A DNA stretch of 56,281 bases from assembly GCA_903826865.1 (NCBI GenBank), contig CAIKGD010000041.1:1-56281 (forward strand). Reading direction: 5' to 3'. A program made the position numbers and the translations under genes. The stretch comes from an uncultured Verrucomicrobiota bacterium (GTDB lineage Bacteria; Verrucomicrobiota; Kiritimatiellia; Kiritimatiellales; Tichowtungiaceae). Below, one piece after another: positions 1 through 7,872 of the stretch. The first letter of the stretch is position 1; the number at the start of each line of letters is the position of its first letter. The notes below the pieces were generated by a model. That model did not search any database. It was not told where the DNA came from and saw nothing but the letters and a program-made list of their open reading frames with translations.

Positions 1-552
1 ACGAATGTGACGTATGGTTCGACTTACGGAACGCTTGCGGCTACGGCGCGCACAGGCTACACCTTTGCCGGGTGGTGGACGGGTGCGGGCGGCTCCGGCA
101 CAGAGGTGACTTCTTCGACAACCGTTACCATCACGGGAGCGCAAACGCTGTATGCAAACTGGACAGCCTCGGTTACTTCGCAGGGGACGCCTTGTCCGTG
201 GCTGGATCAGTACGGGCTGGTCACCGGCGGCGACTATGAAGCCGCCGCGCTGGCGGATACGGATGGCGACGGATTTGCGGCATGGCAGGAATACATCGCC
301 GGATCGAACCCGACCAATCAGCAGTCGTTCTTCGGCATCAGTTCCGTCAACACATCAACCAATAGTGTTGTGATCCAGTGGGCTCCAGGTACCACCGGGC
401 GGGTCTATGGCGTGCATTGGACCACTAATCTGCTGAATGGTTTCCAGCCTCTGGAAACCAACATCGTCTGGCCGCAGGCAAGTTATACTGATACGGCGCA
501 CAGCGCTGAAATCCGCAGTTTTTATAGAGTCAAAGTCCAGCTGGCACCCTGA
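1..552 (+). CDS. C-terminal part of a secreted InlB-repeat/TSP3 protein (5' partial)
   Basis: The reading frame is open from the first base, so the gene begins upstream. The visible 183 residues start with an InlB_B (Listeria-Bacteroides) type repeat, recognisable by the GYTFAGWWTG and TLYANW motifs. A spacer (WLDQYGLV) leads to one thrombospondin type-3 calcium-binding repeat (DTDGDGFAAWQEYIAGSNP) and then a roughly 75-residue beta-rich C-terminal module ending in FYRVKVQ. The same TSP3-plus-beta module ends the giant subtilase that stops near 47.43 kb, which suggests a shared surface-attachment or sorting tail. The product is probably secreted or cell-surface; its function cannot be told from this fragment. 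It ends 1 bp before panC, with no terminator seen. Confidence 0.8.
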   Translation, partial: TNVTYGSTYGTLAATARTGYTFAGWWTGAGGSGTEVTSSTTVTITGAQTLYANWTASVTSQGTPCPWLDQYGLVTGGDYEAAALADTDGDGFAAWQEYIAGSNPTNQQSFFGISSVNTSTNSVVIQWAPGTTGRVYGVHWTTNLLNGFQPLETNIVWPQASYTDTAHSAEIRSFYRVKVQLAP

Positions 553-553
553 C

Positions 554-1393
554 ATGAAAATCATTGATACACCGGAAGAAATGCAAAAACAGGCGCGCCT
601 GCTGATCCAGTCGGGCGAAGATATCGGTTTTGTGCCGACGATGGGCTGTCTGCATGAAGGCCATCTTTCGCTGATCCGGATTGCCAAAGAATATGCCGAT
701 GCCGTGGTCGTCAGTATTTTTGTCAATCCGGCGCAGTTCGGGCCGAATGAGGATCTCGACGCCTATCCGCGCGACTTTGAGCGTGACGAAAAGCTCTGCC
801 GCGAAACCGGTGCGGATTTCCTCTTTTATCCCACGCCGCAGAATATGTATCTCGACGGCCACAGCCTCTGGCTGTCCGAAGAGTCGCTCTCCACGGTGCT
901 GTGCGGTGCGTCGCGGCCCGGCCACTTCCGCGGCGTCTGCACGGTTGTCGCCAAGCTGCTGAATATTGTTATGCCGGATGTGATGGTGCTGGGCGAAAAA
1001 GACGCCCAGCAGCTGCGCGTTCTGCGCCGCATGGTGCGCGACCTGAACTTTCCCGTAAAGATCATCGCCGCACCGACCGTCCGCGAAGCCGACGGCCTCG
1101 CGATGAGCTCGCGCAACAAATATCTGACACCGGCCGAGCGGAAAGAGGCGGTCTGCCTGTCCCGGTCTCTGGAAAAAGCCAAGGCGCTGTTCGCCGCAGG
1201 CGAACGCGATGCGGAGAGAATCAAGGCGGCGATGCGGGCGGTCATCGAAAAAACATCCGGCCGGATTGATTATCTCGAAATCGTTGATGATGAGACGCTT
1301 CAGTGTGTCAGTAAGCTGGAAAATCCGGCGCTGACCGCGCTGGCCGTCAAATTTTCCGGCGCGCGCCTCATTGATAATGCCGTGCTCCGGTGA
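554..1393 (+). CDS. panC: Pantothenate synthetase
   Basis: Cytoplasmic enzyme joining pantoate and beta-alanine with ATP to give pantothenate, the precursor of coenzyme A. At 279 residues it has the usual family length. The nucleotidyltransferase HIGH-type motif is at residues 34-37 (HEGH, inside PTMGCLHEGHLSL), followed by FVNPAQFGPNEDL, LGEKDAQQL and the KMSKS-like MSSRNKYL near residue 185. An upstream in-frame extension exists, but the ATG at 554 matches the family N-terminus (MKIIDTPEEM). The start lies 1 bp after the stop of the secreted repeat protein, an odd partner that may simply read through. Genes for the last CoA steps (coaB, coaC) lie about 3 kb downstream on the other strand. 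Confidence 0.96.
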   Translation: MKIIDTPEEMQKQARLLIQSGEDIGFVPTMGCLHEGHLSLIRIAKEYADAVVVSIFVNPAQFGPNEDLDAYPRDFERDEKLCRETGADFLFYPTPQNMYLDGHSLWLSEESLSTVLCGASRPGHFRGVCTVVAKLLNIVMPDVMVLGEKDAQQLRVLRRMVRDLNFPVKIIAAPTVREADGLAMSSRNKYLTPAERKEAVCLSRSLEKAKALFAAGERDAERIKAAMRAVIEKTSGRIDYLEIVDDETLQCVSKLENPALTALAVKFSGARLIDNAVLR

Positions 1394-1489
1394 AGTGTCT
1401 GCCACGGGCTGACAAATTAAACGGCGATTTTTAAAAATTTTCCTTTAAACAATCGTTCAGCTCATTACATTGGGGAGCCTTAAAACGAG

Positions 1490-1563
1490 GGCGCGATGGC
1501 CGAGAGGTTAGGCACGGGTCTGCAAAACCTGCTAGAGCGGTTCAATTCCGCTTCGCGCCTCCA
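1490..1563 (+). tRNA. tRNA-Cys (GCA anticodon)
   Basis: A full cloverleaf can be drawn: a seven-pair acceptor stem (GGCGCGA with TCGCGCC), a three-pair D stem, an anticodon stem 1515-1519/1527-1531 with loop CTGCAAA giving anticodon GCA at 1522-1524, and a five-pair T stem AGCGG/CCGCT around a TTCAATT loop. The discriminator base is T, as expected for tRNA-Cys, and CCA is encoded at 1561-1563. Confidence 0.96.
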
Positions 1564-1598
1564 GACTTGAAGTGAAGCACTCATCGAAGGAGATAAAT

Positions 1599-2000
1599 AT
1601 GGCAGTACCGAATGACCTTTATTATGCGAAGACTCACGAATGGCTCAAGATTGACGAAAACATAGCCACCGTGGGAATTACTGATTTCGCCCAGAACCAG
1701 CTCTCGGACATTACTTTCGTTGAACTGCCCGATGTCGGCCGCGAAGTCGAAGCCGGCGATGAGGTCGCTGTCGTGGAATCCGTTAAAGCCGCCTCCGACA
1801 TTTACGCCCCGGTGGCCGGAACCATTGTGGAAGTCAATGCCGGGCTCGAGGACTCTCCCGATATGATCAATGCCAGTCCTTACGATGCCGGCTGGCTCTT
1901 CAAAATCGAAGTGCGCAAAGAAGAAGACGTCGACAACCTCATGAGCGCCGAAGAATACGCCGAGAGTTGCGACGAAGAGGCTGATGTCGAAGAGGATTAA
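1599..2000 (+). CDS. gcvH: Glycine cleavage system H protein
   Basis: Lipoyl carrier of the glycine cleavage complex; it shuttles the aminomethyl group between the P, T and L proteins. The 133 residues include the biotinyl/lipoyl fold with the lipoylation site [13 protein letters not shown], lysine at residue 63. The start is the ATG after AAGGAGATAAAT, a strong ribosome binding site. The C-terminus has a short acidic tail ([10 protein letters not shown]) beyond the usual end of the family. A perfect intrinsic terminator follows immediately and lipB comes next, so a lipoate acceptor sits beside the enzyme that loads it. The gcvP and gcvT genes are not in the window. Confidence 0.96.
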   Translation: MAVPNDLYYAKTHEWLKIDENIATVGITDFAQNQLSDITFVELPDVGREVEAGDEVAVVESVKAASDIYAPVAGTIVEVNAGLEDSPDMINASPYDAGWLFKIEVRKEEDVDNLMSAEEYAESCDEEADVEED

Positions 2001-2001
2001 C

Positions 2002-2027
2002 AAAAGGGCGGCGCGGCCGCCCTTTTT
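2002..2027 (+). terminator. Intrinsic terminator after gcvH
   Basis: Perfect hairpin GGGCGGC-GCG-GCCGCCC at 2006-2022, preceded by AAAA and followed by TTTTT. It ends only a few bases before the lipB start codon, so lipB needs either readthrough or a promoter overlapping gcvH. Confidence 0.85.
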
Positions 2028-2030
2028 CAT

Positions 2031-2735
2031 ATGAAAGCCTGGGCCGTGCAGTTTGATGAACCGGTTCCGTACCAGACCGGACTCGACATGCAGTACCGCC
2101 TGCTCGCGGCGCGGCAGCGCGGTGAAATACCCGACACCGTTCTGATTCTCCAGCACACGCCGGTCATCACACTCGGCAACCGCGGCCGCGACAACTATCT
2201 GCTCAAAACGCCGGAAGAATATAAAGCGCTGGGCATCGAAGTGTTTCATGCCGAGCGCGGCGGCGACGTCACCTACCACGCGCCGGGGCAGTGGGTGCTT
2301 TATCCAATCATCTATCTTGGCGGCACCGATGCCGACTCGCACGGTTATCTCTGGAATCTCGAAGAGGTCGCTCTGCGCACACTGGCCGATTCCGGCATTA
2401 AAGGATTCCGGCGCGAAGGCAAAAACGGCGCGTGGACGGAACAGGGGAAGATCGCCGCCATCGGGTTCCGGCTCAAACGCTGGGTGGCATTTCACGGAAT
2501 GAGTTTCAACGTCAGCCTCGACCTTTCCGGCTTCCAGACCATCGTGCCGTGCGGACTGGTCGGCCAGCCCGTCGCCTCAATGAAGACGGTGCTCGGTGCC
2601 GCATGTCCGCCGATGGAAGCCGTCCGCGACCGTCTGCTGGCCAATTTTTCCGAAGTCTGCGCCCGCGATCTTGAACTTTTCAAAACGCCGGAACAGGCCC
2701 CGCTCAAACTGCGGGAAATAATCTTTTCATCCTGA
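2031..2735 (+). CDS. lipB: Octanoyl-[ACP]:protein octanoyltransferase
   Basis: Moves octanoate from acyl carrier protein to lipoyl domains such as GcvH, the first step of lipoate assembly in the cytoplasm. The 234 residues carry the family signature RGGDVTYHAPGQ at 76-87, the catalytic lysine K140 (GKIAAIG) and the catalytic cysteine C174 (VPCGL). Its ATG comes 3 bp after the T-run of the gcvH terminator and no clear Shine-Dalgarno is visible, so translation may be weak or the start slightly different. The order gcvH-lipB makes functional sense. lipA is not in the window. Confidence 0.95.
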   Translation: MKAWAVQFDEPVPYQTGLDMQYRLLAARQRGEIPDTVLILQHTPVITLGNRGRDNYLLKTPEEYKALGIEVFHAERGGDVTYHAPGQWVLYPIIYLGGTDADSHGYLWNLEEVALRTLADSGIKGFRREGKNGAWTEQGKIAAIGFRLKRWVAFHGMSFNVSLDLSGFQTIVPCGLVGQPVASMKTVLGAACPPMEAVRDRLLANFSEVCARDLELFKTPEQAPLKLREIIFSS

Positions 2736-2774
2736 CCATTAGGGCATTTAACGGATGAGGTGCCGTTGCTGAGA

Positions 2775-2864
2775 AACCCACCCCGCCGTTCCGGCACCCC
2801 TCCGCCGGAGGGGATTTGAAAAGCTCCCCTCCTTTGGAGGGGTGGCCAAAGGACGGGGTGGGTT
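2775..2864. repeat. Palindromic repeat, family C copy 1 (intergenic)
   Basis: 90 bp element with perfect 11-bp terminal inverted repeats (AACCCACCCCG / CGGGGTGGGTT) around two inner hairpins of the type CCCCTCC...GGAGGGG. A second copy sits in frame inside the TMTC-like gene at 21964-22055. Confidence 0.85.
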
Positions 2865-2952
2865 GCGCCCTTTCAATCGTGAAATACTATAGCTTTTAAT
2901 TCAGGAACTTCGCGGTTTGATTCTTCAGCGGCTTGCAGGCAGACTCCCGCCT

Positions 2953-3456
2953 ATGAAAAAACATATTCAGGCGTTCCTGTCGGAAAAAGATAATCGGCTT
3001 GTCCAGTTCATCAAATACGGAATGTGCGGCGGCGCGGCCACCGTGGTGGATGTCACCGGTTTCTTCCTCCTTGCCTGGCTGGTTTTCCCGGCGCTGACAA
3101 CGAGTGATCCTTTTACCAGACTGCTCGGCTTTCTGCACTTCGACATCCGCACTGTTTCCGAATCCGTCCGCCTGCGGAACTACTGGATCGATAAAGGCAT
3201 CTGCTTCATGTTCTCCAACTTCACGGCGTATATTCTCAACGTCCTGTTCGTCTTCAAAGCCGGTAAACATAAACGGCACCATGAACTGATGCTCTTCTAC
3301 GCCGTCTCGCTGGTTTCCTTCTTTATCGGAACATTTGTCGGTGCATGGCTCATCAAAGGCTTTGGACTCGACACGACCTATTCCTACGTTGCCGCCGCAA
3401 TTTCCTCCCTGCTCATCAACTACGCCGGCCGCAAGTTTTTCATTTTCCATGGGTAA
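2953..3456 (+). CDS. GtrA-like membrane protein
   Basis: A 167-residue integral membrane protein of the GtrA/DPMS_TMD family. Members are small four-helix proteins thought to help flip or position polyprenyl-linked sugars. Visible signs are the N-terminal VQFIKYGMCGGAATVVDV stretch, typical of GtrA, then three further hydrophobic segments, with INYAGRKFFIF at the end. There is a longer than usual loop between helices 1 and 2 (about residues 42-75). A TTG at 2917 would add 12 residues, but the ATG at 2953 fits the family N-terminus better. The stop overlaps the start of the next gene by 8 bp. The substrate is unknown. Confidence 0.85.
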   Translation: MKKHIQAFLSEKDNRLVQFIKYGMCGGAATVVDVTGFFLLAWLVFPALTTSDPFTRLLGFLHFDIRTVSESVRLRNYWIDKGICFMFSNFTAYILNVLFVFKAGKHKRHHELMLFYAVSLVSFFIGTFVGAWLIKGFGLDTTYSYVAAAISSLLINYAGRKFFIFHG

Positions 3457-4051
3457 TCAAAACCAAAAGAATGGAGAGACGGGATCCCCGTCCAAAAAAG
3501 GCTCAGGTGGAACCGAACCCTCCAAGCCGGACCGCAAACATCCGGCACATCTTCCGGTGGCGGAGGTATCCAACCGCTCAAATATCGTTTTTGTTACAGT
3601 CTGTTCCAAAGATCGGAAACCGATCTTGGCTTCACCTGAAATGCATCAACTGATTCGTAAAACTTGGTTGTTGGCGGACACGTGGCTGATCGGATGTTAT
3701 GTGATCATGCCTGATCACATCCATCTGTTCTGCGCTCCGGGGAAATATGATTATCCGCCGTTAAAAGAGTGGGTTCAGTTTTGGAAATCGTCGGTTGTTC
3801 GTGCCATGCAAGGTTACGGCCCGCTCGGCGGCACGGTCGCGGTGGAACGCGACCCTCCAGTTGGAGGGACGGCTTCCACGCCGTCCGGATTGTGGCAACG
3901 CGATTTTTGGGACACCCAGTTGCGGCGCGGCGAAAGTTACAGCGGGAAATGGGAATACGTCCGGAATAATCCTGTTCGTGCCGGCTTGGTCGCAACGCCG
4001 GAAGCATGGCCGTTTCAGGGAGAGATAAATATTTTGCGGTGGACAGAATAA
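3449..4051 (+). CDS. REP-associated tyrosine transposase (RAYT), Y1/HUH family
   Basis: 200-residue single-strand DNA transposase related to IS200/IS605 TnpA. The metal-binding HUH motif is H90-I-H92 (MPDHIHLF). The catalytic tyrosine is Y170 in KWEYVRNNPVRAGLV, a hallmark of RAYTs. No IS ends flank it, as usual for this domesticated family, whose members are linked to spread of REP palindromes. Two things are odd: residues 129-146 (VAVERDPPVGG and neighbours) are encoded by a palindromic repeat lying inside the gene, and a related triple-hairpin element begins 2 bp after the stop codon. The first 40 residues are low-complexity and may also be repeat-derived. The start overlaps the GtrA-like gene. 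Confidence 0.88.
   Translation: MGNQNQKNGETGSPSKKGSGGTEPSKPDRKHPAHLPVAEVSNRSNIVFVTVCSKDRKPILASPEMHQLIRKTWLLADTWLIGCYVIMPDHIHLFCAPGKYDYPPLKEWVQFWKSSVVRAMQGYGPLGGTVAVERDPPVGGTASTPSGLWQRDFWDTQLRRGESYSGKWEYVRNNPVRAGLVATPEAWPFQGEINILRWTE
3835..3886. repeat. Triple-hairpin repeat, family D copy 1, inside the RAYT gene
   Basis: 52 bp made of three adjacent hairpins: GGTCGC/GCGACC, CCTCCA/TGGAGG and GGACGGC/GCCGTCC. It is read in frame by the RAYT. Reading it through by hand, none of the six frames contains a stop codon. Confidence 0.8.
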
Positions 4052-4052
4052 C

Positions 4053-4102
4053 GGTTGCGACAGAGCGCAACCCTCCCGGGAGGGCGCTGCTCCGTCAGCG
4101 CC
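4053..4102. repeat. Triple-hairpin repeat, family D copy 2, between RAYT and coaB
   Basis: 50 bp with the same plan as the copy inside the RAYT: GGTTGCG/CGCAACC, then CCTCCCGGGAGG, then GGCGCTG/CAGCGCC. It starts just after the RAYT stop. Its right arm contains the last codons and the TGA of the convergent coaB gene. Confidence 0.78.
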
Positions 4103-4772
4103 GGGACTCCAAACGAATAAAAATCCTTTTAGCGCAATCCACTTTGTTGAGCGAGTTCCAGTTTTCCAAACCCTGCTTATCGATCCAGGTGAAGAGGCCG
4201 GATTCGGCGCCGAGGGTGGCGGGGGTATTCAGGACGATGCCATCCAGATTCTTGGAAACCAGTTTTTTGCGCGCCTTGGTTTCGCCGTCGTGTGTCTGGA
4301 GCGCAAAGCCGATGGCGATTTGATCTTTCCGTTTATTCGCGCAGAGCGCGGCGGCGATGTCGGGCGTCGGCTTGAGTTCAATCGTGATGTTGTTTCCAAC
4401 CTTTGGAAACTTTTCAGCCGATTTCTCCAAGGGCTGGAAGTCGGCGACGGCGGCGGCAAAGATGATGAGGTCGGCGGCGGCGAATTTCTTTTGCGCGGCG
4501 GCCAGCATTTCTTCGGCAGACGTTACGCGGGTGATATTCAGATCGGGTAGGGCGTGCTCGCCGAGCGCGCCGCTCGGACCGCTCGGCGAGCGGTCCCTGC
4601 CTGGAAGATTCGCATCCGGCACCGGCCCGGAGATGAATTCGACCTCCATGCCGCGTTTAAGCGCCTCTTCGGCGAGCGCCTTGCCCATTTTGCCGGAGCT
4701 GGCGTTACCGATGAAGCGAACCGGGTCAAAGTATTCGTGCGTCGGCCCGGAAAGGATGAGAACCTTTTTCAT
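4095..4772 (-). CDS. coaB: Phosphopantothenate-cysteine ligase (separate CoaB)
   Basis: Couples 4'-phosphopantothenate to cysteine using a nucleotide, the second step from pantothenate to CoA. The 225 residues match the CoaB half of the usual CoaBC (Dfp) fusion: nucleotide-binding SGPTHEYFDPVRFIGN at the N-terminus, the FAAAVADFQP loop near 105-114 and an LKPTPDI segment. It is a separate gene whose ATG overlaps the coaC stop by 4 bp (ATGA). Residues 57-76 (rich in G, S, P and R) are encoded by an in-frame palindromic repeat sitting in a loop. The stop codon lies inside another repeat. Last gene of the pyrH-frr-coaC-coaB operon. Confidence 0.92.
   Translation of the reverse strand: MKKVLILSGPTHEYFDPVRFIGNASSGKMGKALAEEALKRGMEVEFISGPVPDANLPGRDRSPSGPSGALGEHALPDLNITRVTSAEEMLAAAQKKFAAADLIIFAAAVADFQPLEKSAEKFPKVGNNITIELKPTPDIAAALCANKRKDQIAIGFALQTHDGETKARKKLVSKNLDGIVLNTPATLGAESGLFTWIDKQGLENWNSLNKVDCAKRIFIRLESRR
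4546..4601. repeat. Palindromic repeat core, family B, inside coaB
   Basis: 56 bp beginning GGTAGGGCG and ending GGTCCCTGCC, with nested GCCGAGCG/CGCTCGGC-type palindromes. It shares its ends and GC-rich core with the copies at 23.5, 47.6 and 52.0 kb and is translated as part of CoaB. Confidence 0.65.
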
Positions 4773-5320
4773 GCGAGGGCTTTATTAATCGCTTCGAGAA
4801 TGGCGGCCGGTTCGCTCATGCGCCCTGCGCCTTCGGTACCGCAGGCCATGCGGCCGGTTTCGGGGCCGATGCGCTGCCAGCCGCGTTTTTCCAGAGTCTG
4901 GACGTTTTCGCGGACGACCGGGTTGTCCCACATCTGCGTGTTCATGGCGGGGCAGAAAATTCTGACGCACTTTTTGCCGAGCGAGAGCGCGCTGGCGGAA
5001 ACGATGTCGTCGCCGAAGCCGTAAGCCAGTTTACCGATGATGTCGGCGGTGGCGGGCAGGACGGCGAAGAGATCGGCTTCGGTGGCGGGATAAAGGTGCG
5101 GGTAGAGCTGACCCTTGTCGGAAGTCGGATGCGCCGGGAAAAGCTCTGTGCGTACTTCTTTCTGCGACAGCGCAGCGAAGGTGAGCGGCGTGACGAACTG
5201 GCAGGCGGCGGGGGTCATCGCCACCTGTACGTCGTGTCCGGCCTGTTTAAGCGCACTGACGACGCTCGCGGCTTTGTACGCCGCGATTCCGCCTGTGATT
5301 CCTATAAGTATTTTTTTCAT
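4769..5320 (-). CDS. coaC: Phosphopantothenoylcysteine decarboxylase (separate CoaC)
   Basis: FMN-dependent HFCD-family flavoprotein that decarboxylates phosphopantothenoylcysteine to phosphopantetheine. At 183 residues it is the CoaC half only. It shows the N-terminal GITGGIAAYKA flavin loop, H75 as likely catalytic histidine, the PAMNTQMW substrate-binding motif at 124-131 and C160 in the flexible flap (MACGTEGAGRM). Translationally coupled to coaB by a 4-bp overlap. It follows frr after a 36-bp gap and probably shares its transcript. Confidence 0.95.
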   Translation of the reverse strand: MKKILIGITGGIAAYKAASVVSALKQAGHDVQVAMTPAACQFVTPLTFAALSQKEVRTELFPAHPTSDKGQLYPHLYPATEADLFAVLPATADIIGKLAYGFGDDIVSASALSLGKKCVRIFCPAMNTQMWDNPVVRENVQTLEKRGWQRIGPETGRMACGTEGAGRMSEPAAILEAINKALA

Positions 5321-5356
5321 TCAATCATCCAGTCTAAAATCGCCAATCGGCAATGC

Positions 5357-5920
5357 TCATACCACCATCATTTCTTTTTCTTTGGCGGCGAGCATGTCAT
5401 CCATTTTTTTAATACGGTTGTCGGTCAGCTTCTGGACTTCTTCCAGATTTTCGTCGCGGTCGTCTTCGGTGATTTTGCCGTTCTTCTGGAGTGTTTTCAG
5501 CAGCTCATTGGCGTCGCGGCGCACATTGCGTACGGCGATGCGCTGTTCTTCGGTGGCGCGGGATGCGACTTTGGCCATATCTTTGCGGCGCTGCTCGCTC
5601 ATTTCAGGAATCGGCACGCGGATAAGGCGTCCGTCGTTCATCGGGGTGATGCCGATGTTGGCCGCATTAATGGCTTTCTCGATGGCACCTAGCGACGAAG
5701 GGTCGAACGGGCTGATGACCAGCAGGCGCGGTTCGGGGGTCGAGATGGTGGCGATGTCGCGCCGACGGGTGGCGGTGCCGTAATACTCGACCGTGATATT
5801 TTCCACCAGGCTCGGGCTTGCCTTGCCGGTGCGCAGTCCGCTCAGCTCGTGGTGGAGAAACTCAACGCACTTGTCCATTTTTTCTTCAGCCGCCAGCAGT
5901 ACTTCAATGCTTGATTCCAT
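5357..5920 (-). CDS. frr: Ribosome recycling factor
   Basis: Splits post-termination ribosomes together with EF-G. The 187 residues have normal family length and the typical ends: N-terminal ELSGLRTGKASPSLVENI, the VNIP-like ISPFDPSSLGAIEKAI region, the RVPIPEMSEQRRKDM segment and a C-terminal helix rich in K and D. An in-frame ATG 72 bp further upstream exists, but the ATG at 5920 has GGAGAAGAAC just before it and begins at the conserved position. pyrH lies 16 bp upstream, the standard pyrH-frr pairing. Confidence 0.96.
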   Translation of the reverse strand: MESSIEVLLAAEEKMDKCVEFLHHELSGLRTGKASPSLVENITVEYYGTATRRRDIATISTPEPRLLVISPFDPSSLGAIEKAINAANIGITPMNDGRLIRVPIPEMSEQRRKDMAKVASRATEEQRIAVRNVRRDANELLKTLQKNGKITEDDRDENLEEVQKLTDNRIKKMDDMLAAKEKEMMVV

Positions 5921-5936
5921 GTTCTTCTCCTTGAAC

Positions 5937-6647
5937 TCAATGACAAACCAGTGTTCCGGCGTTTTCGCCGCGGAAGGCCCGCAGGATTTCACCTTCCTTG
6001 AAAAAGTTGAAAACGACGATTGGAATGTTGTTTTCCATGCAAAGCGAGAAGGCGGCGGCGTCCATCACCTTGAGTTGCTTGCTCAGCGCTTCGCCGTAAG
6101 AAATTTTCTCGAAGCGGACGGCGGTTTTGTCTTTTACCGGGTCGGCGGTGTAGATGCCGTCCACTTTGGTGGCTTTCATCAGCACGTCGGCACCGATTTC
6201 AGAGGCGCGCAGCGCGGCGGCGCTGTCAGTGGTGAAGTAGGGATTGCCGGTGCCTGCGCCGAAGATGACAACGCGGCCTTTTTCGAGGTGGCGCATCGCT
6301 TTGCGGCGGATGAACGGTTCGGCGACGGACGGCATGCTGATGGCGGTCATGACGCGCGTCTGGATACCGACATTTTCGAGGGCCGACTGGAGAGCGAGCG
6401 AATTAATCACGGTGGCAAGCATGCCCATGTGGTCGCCGGTGGTGCGGTCGGTTCCGCCCGCTTCGCCCGCGAGGCCGCGGAAGATGTTGCCGCCGCCGAC
6501 TACCACGGCGATTTCCGCGCCGGCTTCAATCAGCTGTTTAAACTGACGTCCGATGGAGGCGAGGACGGCGGGGTCGATGCTCAGACCTTTTTCTCTGTTC
6601 TGGAGTGCTTCGCCGCTGAGTTTGAGCAGAATGCGTTTATACTTCAT
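5937..6647 (-). CDS. pyrH: UMP kinase
   Basis: Phosphorylates UMP to UDP; homohexameric amino-acid-kinase family enzyme of the cytoplasm. 236 residues with KLSGEAL at the N-terminus, the GGGNIFRG glycine loop at 51-58, the [16 protein letters not shown] region, [13 protein letters not shown] and the [12 protein letters not shown] motif. It starts MKYKRILLK after GGGAGGAAAC. The usual tsf and rpsB genes are not upstream here; the gene before it is a TPR lipoprotein, so this looks like the first gene of the pyrH-frr-coaC-coaB operon. Confidence 0.97.
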   Translation of the reverse strand: MKYKRILLKLSGEALQNREKGLSIDPAVLASIGRQFKQLIEAGAEIAVVVGGGNIFRGLAGEAGGTDRTTGDHMGMLATVINSLALQSALENVGIQTRVMTAISMPSVAEPFIRRKAMRHLEKGRVVIFGAGTGNPYFTTDSAAALRASEIGADVLMKATKVDGIYTADPVKDKTAVRFEKISYGEALSKQLKVMDAAAFSLCMENNIPIVVFNFFKEGEILRAFRGENAGTLVCH

Positions 6648-6720
6648 AAAGTTTCCTCCCGAATGCTGCGCGAACCATAAAAAATCCGCCGCGAAGTGTA
6701 AATTTCCAATGTTTGTAAAA

Positions 6721-7872
6721 TCATTTCCGGATGCGGGTCTGCAAGTTCCTGGCCGGCTGGTAACCGGGTTGCTGGGTCAACACGATTTCGAGTTCACGCA
6801 AGGCGCGGTCATTGTGTCCCAGACGGTATTCCGCCAGCGCGCTGTTGTAGCGTGCGCCGGTAAAGGAGGGATTGAGCTGCACTGCGTGTGCAAAGGCTTC
6901 GGCGGCCAACTCCATCCGGTTTGCTGCGTAGTAGGACAGCCCCAGGTTGTAAAAGGCCTGTTCGTAAGTATCATCCTCTTCGACGGCCCGGATATACCAT
7001 CTGATTGCGTTCTCAAAGTCGTTTTTCTTTTGATACGCCAAAGCCTTCTCAAAGTTTTTCCCGGCATTAATGCGGTTCGGGCTGTGCGGCGGTGTGAACG
7101 CCAGCTTTTCGCCGCTGTTTCCTGCGGCAATAGCCTGAAGCCGGGCGCGGGCCTGTTCGGCAAAGGCATCGGTGCCGGAGGCTTTGCGGAGGTAGAGTTC
7201 GAACCAGCGTTTGGCTTCGGGCTGGTTTTTAAGCCAGTATTGATAGATGGATGCAATATTGAAAAGTGCCGGCGCATAGCCCGGATTTTGTTTTGCAACA
7301 GCTTGCAGCCGTTTCAGTGCTGCTTCAGCACCGGCGGTATGCAGTTCGGCGAGCGCCAGCGCAGTTTGCAGGCAGGAATCGTTCGGGGTACGTCCGAGTG
7401 CGCGGTTCAGATTGTTCGCGGCTTCGTCCCACCGCTGATTTTTTGCGTAAAGCACGCCCGCAAAGGCGAGCGGGCGGGGATCGCCGGGTTTAATCAGAGA
7501 AGCTTCGCGGAAGGTGCGTTCGGCGGCGGTAAAATCATTCTGCACGCTTAACGCCACGCCGAGGTTGCAGAGCACATCGTACTGCCCGGCATCCATACGG
7601 ATGCTTTCATTGAAGGCTTCAACTGCATCTTTTGAATTGCCCATTTCCCAGAGCAGTACGCCGAGCCGGTTGTAGGCCTCCGCATTTTCAGCGCTGCCTG
7701 CACGGCGGCGGATCGACTTTTCGAGCAGGGCGCGGGCCCGGACGAGGTTGCCATTGTTCCACGCTGCCAGCGCTTCATGGTAAAGCTTTTCACCCGGCTT
7801 GCGTTCGCAGCCGAAAAAAAGCGCACTTATCAGCAGGGCGGGCATAATCCAATGGAGCCAGTTTTTTTTCAT
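6721..7872 (-). CDS. TPR-repeat lipoprotein
   Basis: 383 residues with a lipoprotein-type signal peptide (hydrophobic residues 7-20, then FFGC with the acylated Cys at 22). Eight or more tetratricopeptide repeats follow, with the characteristic W, G, Y, A and P spacing, for example [20 protein letters not shown] and [19 protein letters not shown]. Such repeats form scaffolds for protein complexes. The partner and role are unknown; an outer-membrane or periplasmic assembly role is possible. Its start overlaps the stop of the YjbQ-family gene by 4 bp, so the two are translationally coupled. Confidence 0.85.
   Translation of the reverse strand: MKKNWLHWIMPALLISALFFGCERKPGEKLYHEALAAWNNGNLVRARALLEKSIRRRAGSAENAEAYNRLGVLLWEMGNSKDAVEAFNESIRMDAGQYDVLCNLGVALSVQNDFTAAERTFREASLIKPGDPRPLAFAGVLYAKNQRWDEAANNLNRALGRTPNDSCLQTALALAELHTAGAEAALKRLQAVAKQNPGYAPALFNIASIYQYWLKNQPEAKRWFELYLRKASGTDAFAEQARARLQAIAAGNSGEKLAFTPPHSPNRINAGKNFEKALAYQKKNDFENAIRWYIRAVEEDDTYEQAFYNLGLSYYAANRMELAAEAFAHAVQLNPSFTGARYNSALAEYRLGHNDRALRELEIVLTQQPGYQPARNLQTRIRK

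Noticed and set aside
2006-2030. A riboswitch or attenuator controlling lipB
   Set aside because: The structure is a plain terminator hairpin with a T-run at the end of gcvH; no alternative pairing or ligand-binding core is visible. No glycine riboswitch was seen before gcvH either.
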